Shown: piece by piece, positions 29,978 through 39,982 of the stretch | Numbering within the stretch: position 1 is the stretch's first letter | How the letters are laid out: every line of letters begins with the position of its first letter | Program-made: the position numbers and the translations under genes | The notes under the pieces: model-generated | Told to the model about the DNA's origin: nothing | The model's database searches: none | Seen by the model: the letters and a program-made list of their open reading frames with translations, nothing else | Origin: Aliirhizobium smilacinae | Lineage (GTDB): Bacteria > Pseudomonadota > Alphaproteobacteria > Rhizobiales > Rhizobiaceae | Length of the DNA: 64,000 nucleotides | Direction: 5' to 3' | Assembly: GCF_006335145.1 (NCBI RefSeq) | Contig: NZ_VDMN01000003.1 | Location: 605,794-669,793, forward strand

Positions 29978-32176
29978 ATGCAGTTCGAAAATCCAGCAAC
30001 GACCAATCCGATCGATCAGCTCAAGGTTATTGGCAAGCCCATTCACAGGATCGACGGCGAGTTGAAGACCACGGGTCGCGCCATGTACGCCTATGAGTGG
30101 CACGATCCCAACCTGCGCTATGCGTACGGTTATCCGGTCGGCTCCGCGATCGCGAAAGGCCAGGTCACATCGATTGATAGTGCTGCCGCGAAGAAGGCGC
30201 CCGGCATTCTCGGCGTTGTCACCACGCTCGATGTGGGCGATCTGCAAAAGGGCAAGCTAAACACCGCCAAGCTTTTCGGCGGAAGTGAGATCCAGCACTA
30301 CCATCAGGCAGTCGCCGTCGTGGTGGCAGAGACATTTGAGCAGGCGCGTGCTGCGGCCGCACTGATCATGGTTGACTATGCGCCCGAAAAGGGTGCGTTC
30401 GATCTCAGAGTCGAGATGGCCAATGCCAAGACCCCGGATCCTTCGAGCGAGCCGGACAGTTCGGCCGGCGATTTCCATAAGGCCTTCTCCGCCGCTGCGG
30501 TCACGCTCGATGCCGAATACACAACCCCGGATCAGTCGCATGCGATGATGGAGCCGCATGCCTCGATCGCCGCTTGGAACGGCGACGAGGTCACGGTTTG
30601 GACGTCCAGCCAGATGATCGACTGGTGGCGTTCCGACTTTGCCATCACACTGGGCATGGACAAGGAAAAAGTGCACCTGATGTCGCCATTCATCGGCGGC
30701 GGCTTCGGCGGCAAACTGTTTCTTCGAGCCGATCCGGTTCTGGCAGCATTTGCTGCCAAGGCCGTCGGACGGCCAGTCAAGGTCGCGCTTCCGCGTCCGA
30801 TGATCTCGAACAACACCACCCACCGTCCGGCGACGATTCAGCGTATCCGCATTGGTGCCGAACGCGACGGAAAGATCACCGCCATCGCGCACGAAAGCTG
30901 GTCTGGCGATCTGCCAGGTGGCGGGCCGGAGACGGCGGTGATGCAGACGCGTCTGCTCTATGCCGGTGAAAACCGGATGACCGCCATGAAGCTAGCAACA
31001 CTTGATCTGCCGGAAGGCAATGCCATGCGTGCGCCAGGCGAGGCTCCCGGATTGATGGCGCTCGAAATCGCTGTCGATGAGATGGCGGAAAAGCTCGGAA
31101 TGGATCCGGTCGAGTTTCGCATCAAGAACGATACCCAGGTTGATCCGGAAAATCCGGATCGTCCGTTCTCTCATCGCGATCTGATAGGCTGTCTGAGACG
31201 TGGTGCCGAAAAGTTCGGTTGGGACCAGCGGACAAATCCTGCGACACGGCGCGAGGGAAACTGGATGATTGGCATGGGTGTCGCCGCTGCGTTCCGCAAC
31301 AACCTTGTCATGCCGTCCGGTGCGCGGGTCAAGCTTGATCAGGATGGTATCGTCACCGTCGAGACCGACATGACGGATATCGGGACAGGCAGCTACACAA
31401 TCATCGCTCAAACAGCCGCCGAGATGATGGGAGTTGGTGTCGATAAGGTCGCTGTCCAGCTTGGTGACTCCAGATTTCCGGTGTCGGCAGGATCCGGCGG
31501 TCAGTTCGGTGCCAATTCTGCAACCTCCGGCGTTTACGCCGCCTGCGTCAAGCTTCGCGAGGCAATCGCCAGCAAGCTTGGGTTCAATTCGGCTGATGTC
31601 AAGTTTGAGAATGGTGAGGTCAAGTCCGGCAACCGGGTTGTTCGACTGGACGAAGCCGCAGGTGAAGAAGGCCTTGTCGGCGAAGATACAATCGAGTGGG
31701 GCGACCTGACCAAGACCCACCAGCAGTCTACCTTTGGCGGACATTTCGTCGAGGTCGGCGTTGATGTCGCCACGGGTGAAACCCGCATTCGCCGCATGCT
31801 GGCGGTCTGTGCGGCAGGCCGCATCCTCAATCCGATCACCGCCCGCAGCCAGGTCATAGGTGCGATGACCATGGGCGCCGGTGGTGCCCTGTTTGAAGAG
31901 CTTGCGGTCGATACACGGCATGGTTTCTTCGTCAATCACGATCTCGCCGGCTATGAGGTGCCCGTCCATGCGGATATTCCGCACCAGGAGGTCATCTTCA
32001 TGGACGAAATTGACCCATACTCGTCACCAATGAAGGCAAAGGGAGTGGGCGAACTCGGCTTATGCGGTGTCTCCGCCGCCATCGCCAACGCAACCTACAA
32101 CGCAACCGGCATCCGTGTTCGAAATTACCCGATCACGCTCGATAAGCTGATCGGTGAATTGCCGAACGTTGCCTGA
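29978..32176 (+). CDS. paoC: Aldehyde oxidoreductase, molybdenum-cofactor catalytic subunit
   Basis: A 732-aa catalytic subunit that oxidises aldehydes to acids. The N-terminal aldehyde oxidase a/b-hammerhead domain is followed by the large Moco-binding region. Visible landmarks are SPFIGGGFGGKLF (about residues 233-245, Moco loop), AMRAPGEAPGLMALE (about 350-364), and AKGVGELGLCGVSAAIANA near the C-terminus with the catalytic Glu in GVGELG. It has no signal of its own and should be exported with PaoA. Maturation needs the XdhC-type protein encoded next. Confidence 0.95.
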   Translation: MQFENPATTNPIDQLKVIGKPIHRIDGELKTTGRAMYAYEWHDPNLRYAYGYPVGSAIAKGQVTSIDSAAAKKAPGILGVVTTLDVGDLQKGKLNTAKLFGGSEIQHYHQAVAVVVAETFEQARAAAALIMVDYAPEKGAFDLRVEMANAKTPDPSSEPDSSAGDFHKAFSAAAVTLDAEYTTPDQSHAMMEPHASIAAWNGDEVTVWTSSQMIDWWRSDFAITLGMDKEKVHLMSPFIGGGFGGKLFLRADPVLAAFAAKAVGRPVKVALPRPMISNNTTHRPATIQRIRIGAERDGKITAIAHESWSGDLPGGGPETAVMQTRLLYAGENRMTAMKLATLDLPEGNAMRAPGEAPGLMALEIAVDEMAEKLGMDPVEFRIKNDTQVDPENPDRPFSHRDLIGCLRRGAEKFGWDQRTNPATRREGNWMIGMGVAAAFRNNLVMPSGARVKLDQDGIVTVETDMTDIGTGSYTIIAQTAAEMMGVGVDKVAVQLGDSRFPVSAGSGGQFGANSATSGVYAACVKLREAIASKLGFNSADVKFENGEVKSGNRVVRLDEAAGEEGLVGEDTIEWGDLTKTHQQSTFGGHFVEVGVDVATGETRIRRMLAVCAAGRILNPITARSQVIGAMTMGAGGALFEELAVDTRHGFFVNHDLAGYEVPVHADIPHQEVIFMDEIDPYSSPMKAKGVGELGLCGVSAAIANATYNATGIRVRNYPITLDKLIGELPNVA

Positions 32177-32226
32177 TCACAGGCGGTGGCCGCATATGGA
32201 CACCGCTCTGCATAAGAGGACAAGAC

Positions 32227-33150
32227 TTGGACGACACCCTGATAACCTTGACGCCGAGCCCCGTCCGGGCCAGTTCCGTCGACAATCAAGCTGATATTCT
32301 CGGTTTTGCTATCGAGGCTGCGCAGAATGGTGGATCGGCTCTTGCAACACTGGTCGAGATACGAGGCGGGGCTGCGCGTGCTCTTGGAGCCCATGTCGCC
32401 GTTGCATCCGACGGCCGGTATTGCGGCTATGTCTCAGGCGGCTGCGTTGAATCGGCCGTAGCAACAGAGGCTCTAGAGGCGATTGTTGGACATCGTGATC
32501 GCATCGTCAAATTCGGCGAAGGTTCGCCGTTCTTCGATATCGCGCTACCCTGTGGCGGCGGCATCACGATCGCTATTCATGTCTTGCGCGATACCGATGT
32601 GCTGAAGGATGCTTTGGGTGATTTGGCGGGCCGTAAGTCGTTGGCCTTGAGTTACAGGCCGGAGACGGAGAGCGTTGTGCGCTTAGACCAGGTCCCCGTT
32701 CGATCTGGGTGGCGCGACAAGGATTTTGTCTGTGTTTATCGGCCCGTCACTCGCGTTGTGATCTCCGGCCAAACAGGGGAAGCGGAGGCTGTCCGCCGCC
32801 TGGCGGAAGCGTCAGGTTATGCCGTGACACTTGTGGGCTCGCGCTCCTTATCGCAGTCGACCGTTATCGACGCATTTACGGCGGTGGTATTGCTGCATCA
32901 CGACCTTAATCTTGAGGAAGATCTGTTGAGGAGGGCACTTTCATCTCCGGCCTTCTATATCGGCGCTCTTGGAAGCACGCGGACGCACTGTCGACGCATT
33001 GATCGCCTTAAATCGATTGGCATGCCTGCAGAAGCTTTTGATCGGATCAAGGCACCGATTGGATTGTTTGGCCCAACGAGGGACTCGACGTCACTTGCCC
33101 TCTCGATTCTCGCTGATGTCGCGGCTGCTCGGTCGGAGACTTATGCATGA
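32227..33150 (+). CDS. paoD: XdhC/CoxI-family molybdenum cofactor chaperone
   Basis: 307 aa, starting at TTG (32227) preceded by AGAGGA. The N-terminal CoxI domain contains the conserved CGYVSGGCVESAVATEA motif and the C-terminal Rossmann domain contains FYIGALGSTRTHCRR. Such proteins bind molybdopterin, promote its sulfuration or nucleotide loading, and insert it into the partner oxidoreductase. Position as the fourth gene matches paoD of E. coli. An alternative ATG start was not found nearby. Confidence 0.9.
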   Translation: MDDTLITLTPSPVRASSVDNQADILGFAIEAAQNGGSALATLVEIRGGAARALGAHVAVASDGRYCGYVSGGCVESAVATEALEAIVGHRDRIVKFGEGSPFFDIALPCGGGITIAIHVLRDTDVLKDALGDLAGRKSLALSYRPETESVVRLDQVPVRSGWRDKDFVCVYRPVTRVVISGQTGEAEAVRRLAEASGYAVTLVGSRSLSQSTVIDAFTAVVLLHHDLNLEEDLLRRALSSPAFYIGALGSTRTHCRRIDRLKSIGMPAEAFDRIKAPIGLFGPTRDSTSLALSILADVAAARSETYA

Positions 33151-33602
33151 CGATGACGCTATTGGAGAGGTCACAGACCCACTAAACTTCTAAAGCAGTC
33201 TCAGAGGCTCACGCGCCGATGATCGACAAGTTCGGTCGATCAGTCATCTGTCTGCGCGTCTCGGTCACTGACTGCTACCCCCCTCTATATACGCTGATAT
33301 GCATGGCCGGCTGAGTTAGGAAAAAATTCGTCATGCGCGTGCCCTGCTTATAGGTCCGAAGCACTCAAGGTTAATCCTGCTTAAATGCTACCAGCCCAAG
33401 ATTGAGACTTCGCAGGGCCACCTTGACCTCGGGCCAAAGATGATTTCGCGAAGGCGCTTGGTTTCCTTTCGGGGCACAAGCTGTCCACCACTTTAAAAAC
33501 CCAACTATCTGCATTCGAGTTAAGCACGACGCCACATGAGGTGGTGAGAGTTCACATCCGCTCAAGACCTGGAACTCCCGAAATATCGCGCTCGCCGGTG
33601 GA
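33151..33602. other. Gene-free stretch between paoD and the signalling operon
   Basis: About 450 bp between two convergent operons. No credible gene, no clear terminator and no promoter motif were recognised; the GGAAC at about 33583 lacks a partner box at the right spacing. Confidence 0.5.
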
Positions 33603-35150
33603 TTAGGTCGAAAGCGTCGAGAATACCTTTTGCAGCTGTTCTAGCGGGATTGGTTTTGTCAGATGAAAGCTGAAGCCTGCCTCGGTCGCCAGCTCTTTGT
33701 CTCGATCCTGACCCCAGCCGGTCTGGGCAATGATCGGCGTATCCTGGAATTCAGCTTCGCCGCGAAACGCCTTGCAGACCTCGTAGCCATTCATGCCGGG
33801 CAGACCGATATCGAGGAGAATGACATCTGGATGGTAATGCCTGGCGGCGTCTAGCGCCTCACGCCCATCATGAACAGCCTCGAATTCGTGGCCGATATCC
33901 TCCAGCATCATTCCGAGGGTATCAGCGATGATGGGGTTGTCATCGACGACCAGAACTTTGAGCGGCCGGAAGGAAGGAGCGGGCACGACCGATTGGTCCG
34001 GACCATGCGTCCGCGCCGGTGCGGGCACAAGGGGAAGCTTGATCGTGAACCGACTGCCGGCCCCAGGCCCGGCACTGAAAGCGTCCACAGACCCGCCATG
34101 CATTTCGACAAGCTGCCGGACAAGGGCGAGACCGATACCGAGACCGCCTTGTGAACGTTGCAGGTGATCGTCGATCTGAGTGAAGAGCTGAAAGACGCTT
34201 GCCTGCATATTGTCGGGTATGCCGACACCCGTGTCGGTCACGGATATGACAGCGCGGTTGGCGTCAACGCGCACGCCAAGTGTGATCTGCCCACCCGCTG
34301 GCGTGTATTTCGCGGCGTTGTTCAGGAGGTTCGACACCGCTTGCGACAAGCGGATCTCGTCACCGTCGACCCAGAGCGAAGTTTCCGTCATGTCGATCGT
34401 CAGCCGGTGCCCTGCGCCGTCTATGAGCGGGCGGCTGGCTTCGGTTGCCGATCTAACGATTTCATCGATCCGCACGGGTTCCTTTCTCAGCTCGATCTTA
34501 CCCTGACTGACGCGCGAGACATCGAGCAAGTCATCGATCAGCCGCACGAGATGAACCAGTTGCCGATCCATCATATTGCGGATGTCGCCAGCTTTCTCCC
34601 CATGCGGGTTGCGCTGAAGGAGATCGAGGCCATTGCGCAAAGGCGCCAGGGGCGTGCGCAGTTCGTGGGCGAGCGTCGCCAGGAATTCGTCTTTACGGCG
34701 ATCTGCGTCCTTCAGTGCTTGAGCATGGATCTGCAGTTGATCGCGTTGTGCGGCAATCTGCTGACGTTGGCGGTAAAGCTCGAAAAACACTTCCGCCTTG
34801 CTGCGCAAGACGTCCGGCTCGATCGGTTTCTGAATGAAATCGACGGCACCTGCTTCGTATCCCTGAAAGCGCCAACGGCTGTCGCTGGTATTGCCGGCTG
34901 TCACAAAGATGATCGGGACGCGTCGCGTGCGTTCGTTGCCGCGCATCAGCTCGGCGAGCTCGAACCCGTTCAGGCCTGGCATCTGGACGTCGATCAGTGC
35001 AAGGGCGACGTCGTGCTCCAGAAGCAGTTCCAGTGCGTGATCGCCCGAGCGTGCCTTCAAAAGGTTTAACCCTTCTCGGCGCAGCAGGGCTTCGAGAGAG
35101 ATGAGATTTTCCTCGAGATCGTCGACCAAAAGAAACGATACCTGGCTCAT
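33603..35150 (-). CDS. Receiver-histidine kinase-receiver hybrid protein
   Basis: A 515-aa cytoplasmic protein with no membrane segment. Order: receiver domain 1-120 (phospho-acceptor D54 in ALIDVQMPG), short coiled coil, HisKA domain with H162 (LATLAHELRTPLAPL), HATPase domain (NLLNNAAKY, DTGVGIP, GGLGIGLAL; about 265-375), second receiver 395-515 (D447 in ILLDIGLPG). Being input-receiver-gated, it probably takes phosphate from another kinase, perhaps the large hybrid kinase at the head of this operon, and passes it on. It is the last gene of the four, one base after cheB. Confidence 0.93.
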   Translation of the reverse strand: MSQVSFLLVDDLEENLISLEALLRREGLNLLKARSGDHALELLLEHDVALALIDVQMPGLNGFELAELMRGNERTRRVPIIFVTAGNTSDSRWRFQGYEAGAVDFIQKPIEPDVLRSKAEVFFELYRQRQQIAAQRDQLQIHAQALKDADRRKDEFLATLAHELRTPLAPLRNGLDLLQRNPHGEKAGDIRNMMDRQLVHLVRLIDDLLDVSRVSQGKIELRKEPVRIDEIVRSATEASRPLIDGAGHRLTIDMTETSLWVDGDEIRLSQAVSNLLNNAAKYTPAGGQITLGVRVDANRAVISVTDTGVGIPDNMQASVFQLFTQIDDHLQRSQGGLGIGLALVRQLVEMHGGSVDAFSAGPGAGSRFTIKLPLVPAPARTHGPDQSVVPAPSFRPLKVLVVDDNPIIADTLGMMLEDIGHEFEAVHDGREALDAARHYHPDVILLDIGLPGMNGYEVCKAFRGEAEFQDTPIIAQTGWGQDRDKELATEAGFSFHLTKPIPLEQLQKVFSTLST

Positions 35151-35151
35151 T

Positions 35152-35721
35152 TCAGCCGATCCTCCTTAGATATTCGGCTATGCCATCAAGCGACAAAACC
35201 TTGGCATCGGGGCAACGCTTCAAACCCGCTTCGGGCATTGCGGCCGCAAAAGCAGTCTCGGGATCCTGTACGATCACCTGTCCGCCCGCTTGGGCGATGG
35301 CTGACACACCCTTGGCGCCATCCTGGTTGGCGCCAGTCAGCAAGATGGCTGTGACATCCGAACCATAAATGTCGGCCGCGCTCTCGAACAGGACGTCGAT
35401 CGAAGGCCGGGAATACAGAACCGGCTCCTCGGAGGTCAGCCCTAGGCTCCCGGTGCTTTCGACAAGCAGATGATAGTCCGGCGGCGCGAAATAGGCGGTT
35501 GCCGGCTGGAGCGGCTCCTTATCCTCCACCTCGATCACCTGGATCCGGCATTTGGCCTGGAACAGTTCAGCAAGCACGCTCCGCTTGTCCGGCGGGATAT
35601 GGACAACGACGATGATCGGTGCGTGAAAGTCAGCCGGCAACGACGGCAGGATAACGGAGAGCGCCTCCAATGCCCCGGCGGAAGCTCCTATCACGATCGC
35701 CTGTGGTCTGGCAGCGGTCAC
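35152..35721 (-). CDS. CheB-type methylesterase domain protein (no receiver)
   Basis: 189 aa corresponding only to the CheB catalytic domain. The Ser-His-Asp triad is visible as S14 (IGASAGALEAL), H41 (VVVHIPP) and D134 (LTGANQDGAKG). The N-terminal receiver that normally gates CheB is absent. It starts with GTG overlapping the CheR stop as GTGA. No chemoreceptor or CheA is nearby, so it probably serves the kinase pair rather than flagellar chemotaxis, for instance by removing methyl groups or deamidating a signalling protein. Confidence 0.9.
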   Translation of the reverse strand: MTAARPQAIVIGASAGALEALSVILPSLPADFHAPIIVVVHIPPDKRSVLAELFQAKCRIQVIEVEDKEPLQPATAYFAPPDYHLLVESTGSLGLTSEEPVLYSRPSIDVLFESAADIYGSDVTAILLTGANQDGAKGVSAIAQAGGQVIVQDPETAFAAAMPEAGLKRCPDAKVLSLDGIAEYLRRIG

Positions 35722-36551
35722 AGGCCGACCCTTTGATAGATTTTCTCCTCGCGGACGAATTCCTTGAACGCATCTGCGTGCGCGGAAAAGCGAAGGCTTT
35801 CCTTCGCGCCGATACCCAGAAAGGCCTTGCGAGCCAGAGAGTCCTTGAACAGTCCGACGGCGCGGTCTTGCAGGGGCCGATCGAAATAGATCATCACGTT
35901 GCGGCAGGAGATCAGGTGCATCTCACCAAAGACCGCGTCAGTTACCAAGCTGTGGTCGGAAAAAACCACACGCTCGCGCAGTGACCGGTCGAATGAAACC
36001 CGGCCGTAGCCGGTGTTGTAGTAATCGGAAAGCGACGATTTGCCTCCGGACTTCCGATGATTGTCTGTAAACAACTGGACCCGGTCGAGGTCGTAGACGC
36101 CGGCTTCGGCGGCCTGCAATGCATCCTGGTTGATGTCGGTAGCGTAGAAAATCGTTCGATCCTCCAGCCCTTCCTCGCGAAACAGGATCGCCATTGAATA
36201 AACTTCCTCGCCACAACTGCAGCCGGCGATCCAGATCTTCAGCGACGAGTAGGTCTTCAAGTGCGGAACGACTTTTTCGCGGATTGCGCGAAAATAGCTG
36301 GGATCGCGAAACATCTCGCTCACCTGGACCGTGAGATAGCCGAGCAGCCTGGGCAGCATAGTCTCGTCGTGCAGAACCTTCTCCTGCAGTGCGGAGATGG
36401 TGGCAAATCCCATCTGCTCGCGAGCTTGCCGCAGACGCCGTTTGATCGACCCCATGGCGTAGTTGCGGAAATCGTAGTGATAGCGGACGTAGAGCGCCTC
36501 CAGCAGAAGCCGGATCTCGATGTCCTCGACTTTCTCGAATGTTTCGATCAC
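35718..36551 (-). CDS. CheR-type SAM-dependent methyltransferase
   Basis: About 277 aa. The GTG at 36551 is preferred because it makes the same GTGA overlap with the upstream stop seen at the next junction; a TTG at 36563 is the alternative. The N-terminal CheR helical domain (FRNYAMGSIKRRLRQAREQMG) is followed by the SAM-binding fold (IWIAGCSCGEEVYSMAILF, then FYATDINQDALQAAEAGVY) and the ISCRNVMIYFD motif. CheR adds methyl groups to glutamates of sensor proteins. Pairing with a lone CheB and two kinases suggests reversible methylation of a sensor kinase. Confidence 0.92.
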   Translation of the reverse strand: MIETFEKVEDIEIRLLLEALYVRYHYDFRNYAMGSIKRRLRQAREQMGFATISALQEKVLHDETMLPRLLGYLTVQVSEMFRDPSYFRAIREKVVPHLKTYSSLKIWIAGCSCGEEVYSMAILFREEGLEDRTIFYATDINQDALQAAEAGVYDLDRVQLFTDNHRKSGGKSSLSDYYNTGYGRVSFDRSLRERVVFSDHSLVTDAVFGEMHLISCRNVMIYFDRPLQDRAVGLFKDSLARKAFLGIGAKESLRFSAHADAFKEFVREEKIYQRVGL

Positions 36552-39500
36552 CGGGGCATCCAAACACGTACGAGCGACAACAGTTTTTCGACGTCGAGGG
36601 GCTTGGCCATATAATCGTTGGCCCCGGCTTCGATGCAGCGCTGCTGGTCGTCGGGCATGGCCTTGGCCGTCAGCGTGATGATCGGCAGTTTCTTCCAGTC
36701 GGGGTTTTTCCGGATCGTGCGTGTTGCGGTAAGTCCATCCATGACGGGCATCATAACGTCCATCAGCACGAGGTCGATCGCTTTCGTTGCATCGCCTTGG
36801 CTTTGGCCGAGCTTGTCAAGCGCTTCCTGGCCGTTGCGGGCGATATCGATGACGGCTCCGCGAGGTTCGAGGATATTGGTCAGCGCGTAGACGTTGCGAA
36901 CGTCGTCTTCGACAATCAGGATCCGGCGATCCTCCAGCAACGCATCCCGGTTGCGCGCCTTGCGGATCATCTTCTGTTGCTCATCCGGTAGGTCCGAGAC
37001 CACCTGATGCAGGAACAGCGACACTTCGTCGAGCAGTCGTTCAGGCGACTTGGCGCCCTTGATGATGATGGACTTCGAATAGCGCCGCAGACGCTGCTCC
37101 TCGTCCGCCGACAGAACCCGGCCCGTATATATGATTACCGGCGGGAAGGAATGGCTGTCGTCGCCGCTGATGGTCTCCAGAAGCGAGTAGCCGGACGCGT
37201 CGGGAAGGGTGAGGTCGAGGACCATACAGTCGAATGTCTGCTCTTTGAGAAGCATCAGGCATTCAGCCGCCGTGCCGGCACTGACCGTTTCGACGTCATG
37301 TGAGGTAAGCAGTTTCATGACAGCTTCCCGCTGGACCTCGTTGTCCTCGACGATCAGAACGCGACGGACACCCTGCGAGAGAGTCGCTTCCAGCTTGTGA
37401 AGTACCTCGACAAGTTGTTCACGCTGTACCGGCTTCATCATATAGCCCACAGCGCCCAGTGAAAGCGCAGTCTCCGCGTAGTCGTCGGCCGACACGATGT
37501 GGATCGGGATATGGCGCGTGCGGACGTCGGTCTTCATGCGATCGAGCACCGACAGGCCAGATTGATCGGGCAATCCGATATCGAGCACGATCGCGCTCGG
37601 CATATGCTGCTTGGCAAGCTCCAATGCGTCATGAGCCGTTCCTGCAACGAGCGCTCGAAAACCCATTTCGCGCGCAAGGTCACGAAGGATAGCAGAAAAC
37701 GTTTCATCGTCCTCGATGACCAGCAACGTGCGCTTGCCGTCAGCTGGAGCCGAGCGATCGTCTTCGACGATCCGACGATGTTCGGGCTGAAGCGCCCGCA
37801 CCTCTTCGACAACGGGCCGCGGGATCGCCACCGGGTCCACGGTACGAATGTCACGGGAAACGACGCGCGACGGATCGTACGAGACGGGGACGACAACTGT
37901 GAACGTGCTGCCGTGGTTGTGCCGACTGGTCAGGTGGATTGCACCGCCGAGGAGGCGAATGAGCTCCTTCGAGATCGACAGGCCAAGGCCCGTTCCGCCA
38001 AAGCGGCGGCTGATCGTACCATCGGCCTGATGGAATGCTTCGAAGATGCTGCGCTGCTGATCCTCCGCGATGCCAATGCCGGTATCGGTTACCGCCAGAG
38101 CCAGTTGACCATCCGCGGCACTACGAAGCGTCAGCGTAACCTGGCCCTTCTCGGTAAACTTGAAGGCATTCGAAAGAAGATTTTTGAGCACCTGCTCGAG
38201 ACGTTGTGGATCTGTCTCGATGACGGCAGGCGCCTCGGGCGCGATATCGACGTCAAAGCCAAGGCCTCTCGACTTCGAGACGGGATCGAAGAGCTGCCTG
38301 AGACCGCTCACCAATCGGTCGAGAGCGACCGGCTCTGGCCGGATATCGACATGGCCTGCTTCGATCTTCGAGAGATCGAGAATGTCGTTGATCAGATTGA
38401 GAAGGTCATTGCCGGAAGACTGGATCGTTTGTGCGTATTTGACCTGCTCGGCCGTGAGATTCTCGTCTGAGTTATCCGCAAGAAGCTTGGCCAGGATGAG
38501 GGAAGAGTTGAGCGGTGTGCGCAACTCGTGCGACATGTTGGCAAGGAAGTCCGACTTGTACTGGCTTGCCTGTTCGAGTTCGCGGGCCTTCAGCTGCACA
38601 GATGCGTTGACCTTCTCAAGGTCGTCGCGCTGGCCCTCGAGCTGCTGGGCCTGCTCTTCCAGCTGGGAGTTCGTCTGTTCGAGCTCGACCTGCTGCTGCT
38701 CGAGACGTGCCTGCGATTCCTTGAGCGCCCGTCCTTGCTCTTCGAGCTCCTCGTTGGAAACGCGCAATTCTTCGCCCTGGACTTGAAGCTCCTCGGCCTG
38801 CCGTTGAGTCTCGCGGAGAAAGTTCTGGAGGTCACTACGATATTTCGCTGAACGAACGGCAGTTGCGATCGAGGCTGACGCCTGATCGAGGAGGCTTAGA
38901 ACAGAGCTGTCGACGGGACGCAGGAAACCGAGTTCGATGACGGAATTCACCGCACCATCGACGCTTCCAGGGGAGATCATCAAATGGCGTGGCTTGTCGC
39001 GTCCAAGCGCTGAGCCAAAAGCCAGATACCCGTCTGGCACGCCCTCGATCAGGATAGGTTTCGCGCCGGTCACCGCCTGTCCAAGCAGACCTTCCTTCGC
39101 CTTAAAGCGTTCCGGCACATTGGCACCTTCCGGCACTCCGTAGGTCGCGGCGCGTAGAAAGTCGTCCTCATCCTTGACGAAAATCGCTCCGGCGACGGCG
39201 CCGGTGTAACGAGCGAGGAATTGCAGGATGCTGTCGCCGAGCTCTTCTGTGCGTCGATCACCGGTAACCGCGGCGTTCAATCCCACTTCTCCCGACTGAA
39301 GCCAATCCTGGCGCCGCCTTGAAAGTGTCGCCTGACGCATCAGCACCCCGATCGCGACGGTCAGCAGGATACCCAATAGACCAGCAAGGATACTGGTGGC
39401 GAATGCGGTCGTGTAAGCGCTGTCCATTTCCGCAAGGCGCTGCGTGCGCAGCCTCGTCTCTTCCTGCCGCATTGCGGCCAGCTGCGACCGAATAGCATCC

Positions 39501-39982
39501 ATCTCGACCTTGCCGCGATCGGAATTGACGACGGCAAGTGCCGCCTCGGCACTTTGGCTTCGCCGCAGCTCGATCGTCTCACGGAGCTCGGACAGTTTTC
39601 CCTCGACCCGAGATTTGAGGTTGGCGAGGCGTTGCTGCTGGGACGCGTTGTCGCTGATCATGCCGGCGATCGTCTCGAGCCGTCTCGGGATAGCGTTGAT
39701 TGCCGTGTTGTACGGCTCGAGATAGCGGTCGCTGTTCGTCAGCAGAAAGCCACGCTGGCCTGTTTCCGCATCCTGAATGTTCGACAGGAGGTCGGAGAGT
39801 GCAACTATTACCTCATGGCTGTGGACGACACGCTCGTTATTGGAACGCAGTGTCTGGACATTGTACCAGGCGATGGCTGCGCTGATGACAAAGAATGCCA
39901 AGGCTCCGAGAAGACTGAAGGCGACCCAAGGGTCTAGGCCGATGGTTCGCCGGGTCGGTGTGGGTGCGGGAAAAGTCGTCAT
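36548..39982 (-). CDS. CHASE3-GAF hybrid histidine kinase with three receiver domains
   Basis: A 1144-aa membrane sensor. Order: TM1 about 21-42; CHASE3-type periplasmic domain about 45-190 (DAETGQRGFLLTN); TM2 about 193-216; GAF about 245-378; long Glu/Gln-rich coiled coil 385-475; HisKA with H485 (ANMSHELRTPLNSS); HATPase about 590-700 (NLLSNAFKFT, DTGIGIAE, GGTGLGLSI); receivers 752-865 (D801), 874-990 (D923) and 1020-1140 (D1075). All three acceptor Asp residues are present. It heads an operon with cheR, cheB and a second kinase, preceded by an EcfG-type promoter 285 bp upstream. Confidence 0.95.
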   Translation of the reverse strand: MTTFPAPTPTRRTIGLDPWVAFSLLGALAFFVISAAIAWYNVQTLRSNNERVVHSHEVIVALSDLLSNIQDAETGQRGFLLTNSDRYLEPYNTAINAIPRRLETIAGMISDNASQQQRLANLKSRVEGKLSELRETIELRRSQSAEAALAVVNSDRGKVEMDAIRSQLAAMRQEETRLRTQRLAEMDSAYTTAFATSILAGLLGILLTVAIGVLMRQATLSRRRQDWLQSGEVGLNAAVTGDRRTEELGDSILQFLARYTGAVAGAIFVKDEDDFLRAATYGVPEGANVPERFKAKEGLLGQAVTGAKPILIEGVPDGYLAFGSALGRDKPRHLMISPGSVDGAVNSVIELGFLRPVDSSVLSLLDQASASIATAVRSAKYRSDLQNFLRETQRQAEELQVQGEELRVSNEELEEQGRALKESQARLEQQQVELEQTNSQLEEQAQQLEGQRDDLEKVNASVQLKARELEQASQYKSDFLANMSHELRTPLNSSLILAKLLADNSDENLTAEQVKYAQTIQSSGNDLLNLINDILDLSKIEAGHVDIRPEPVALDRLVSGLRQLFDPVSKSRGLGFDVDIAPEAPAVIETDPQRLEQVLKNLLSNAFKFTEKGQVTLTLRSAADGQLALAVTDTGIGIAEDQQRSIFEAFHQADGTISRRFGGTGLGLSISKELIRLLGGAIHLTSRHNHGSTFTVVVPVSYDPSRVVSRDIRTVDPVAIPRPVVEEVRALQPEHRRIVEDDRSAPADGKRTLLVIEDDETFSAILRDLAREMGFRALVAGTAHDALELAKQHMPSAIVLDIGLPDQSGLSVLDRMKTDVRTRHIPIHIVSADDYAETALSLGAVGYMMKPVQREQLVEVLHKLEATLSQGVRRVLIVEDNEVQREAVMKLLTSHDVETVSAGTAAECLMLLKEQTFDCMVLDLTLPDASGYSLLETISGDDSHSFPPVIIYTGRVLSADEEQRLRRYSKSIIIKGAKSPERLLDEVSLFLHQVVSDLPDEQQKMIRKARNRDALLEDRRILIVEDDVRNVYALTNILEPRGAVIDIARNGQEALDKLGQSQGDATKAIDLVLMDVMMPVMDGLTATRTIRKNPDWKKLPIITLTAKAMPDDQQRCIEAGANDYMAKPLDVEKLLSLVRVWMPR

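Noticed and set aside
33583..33602. GGAAC near the end of the kinase operon as an EcfG-type promoter
   Set aside because: No GTT or TT at 17-19 bases, and no gene downstream on that strand.
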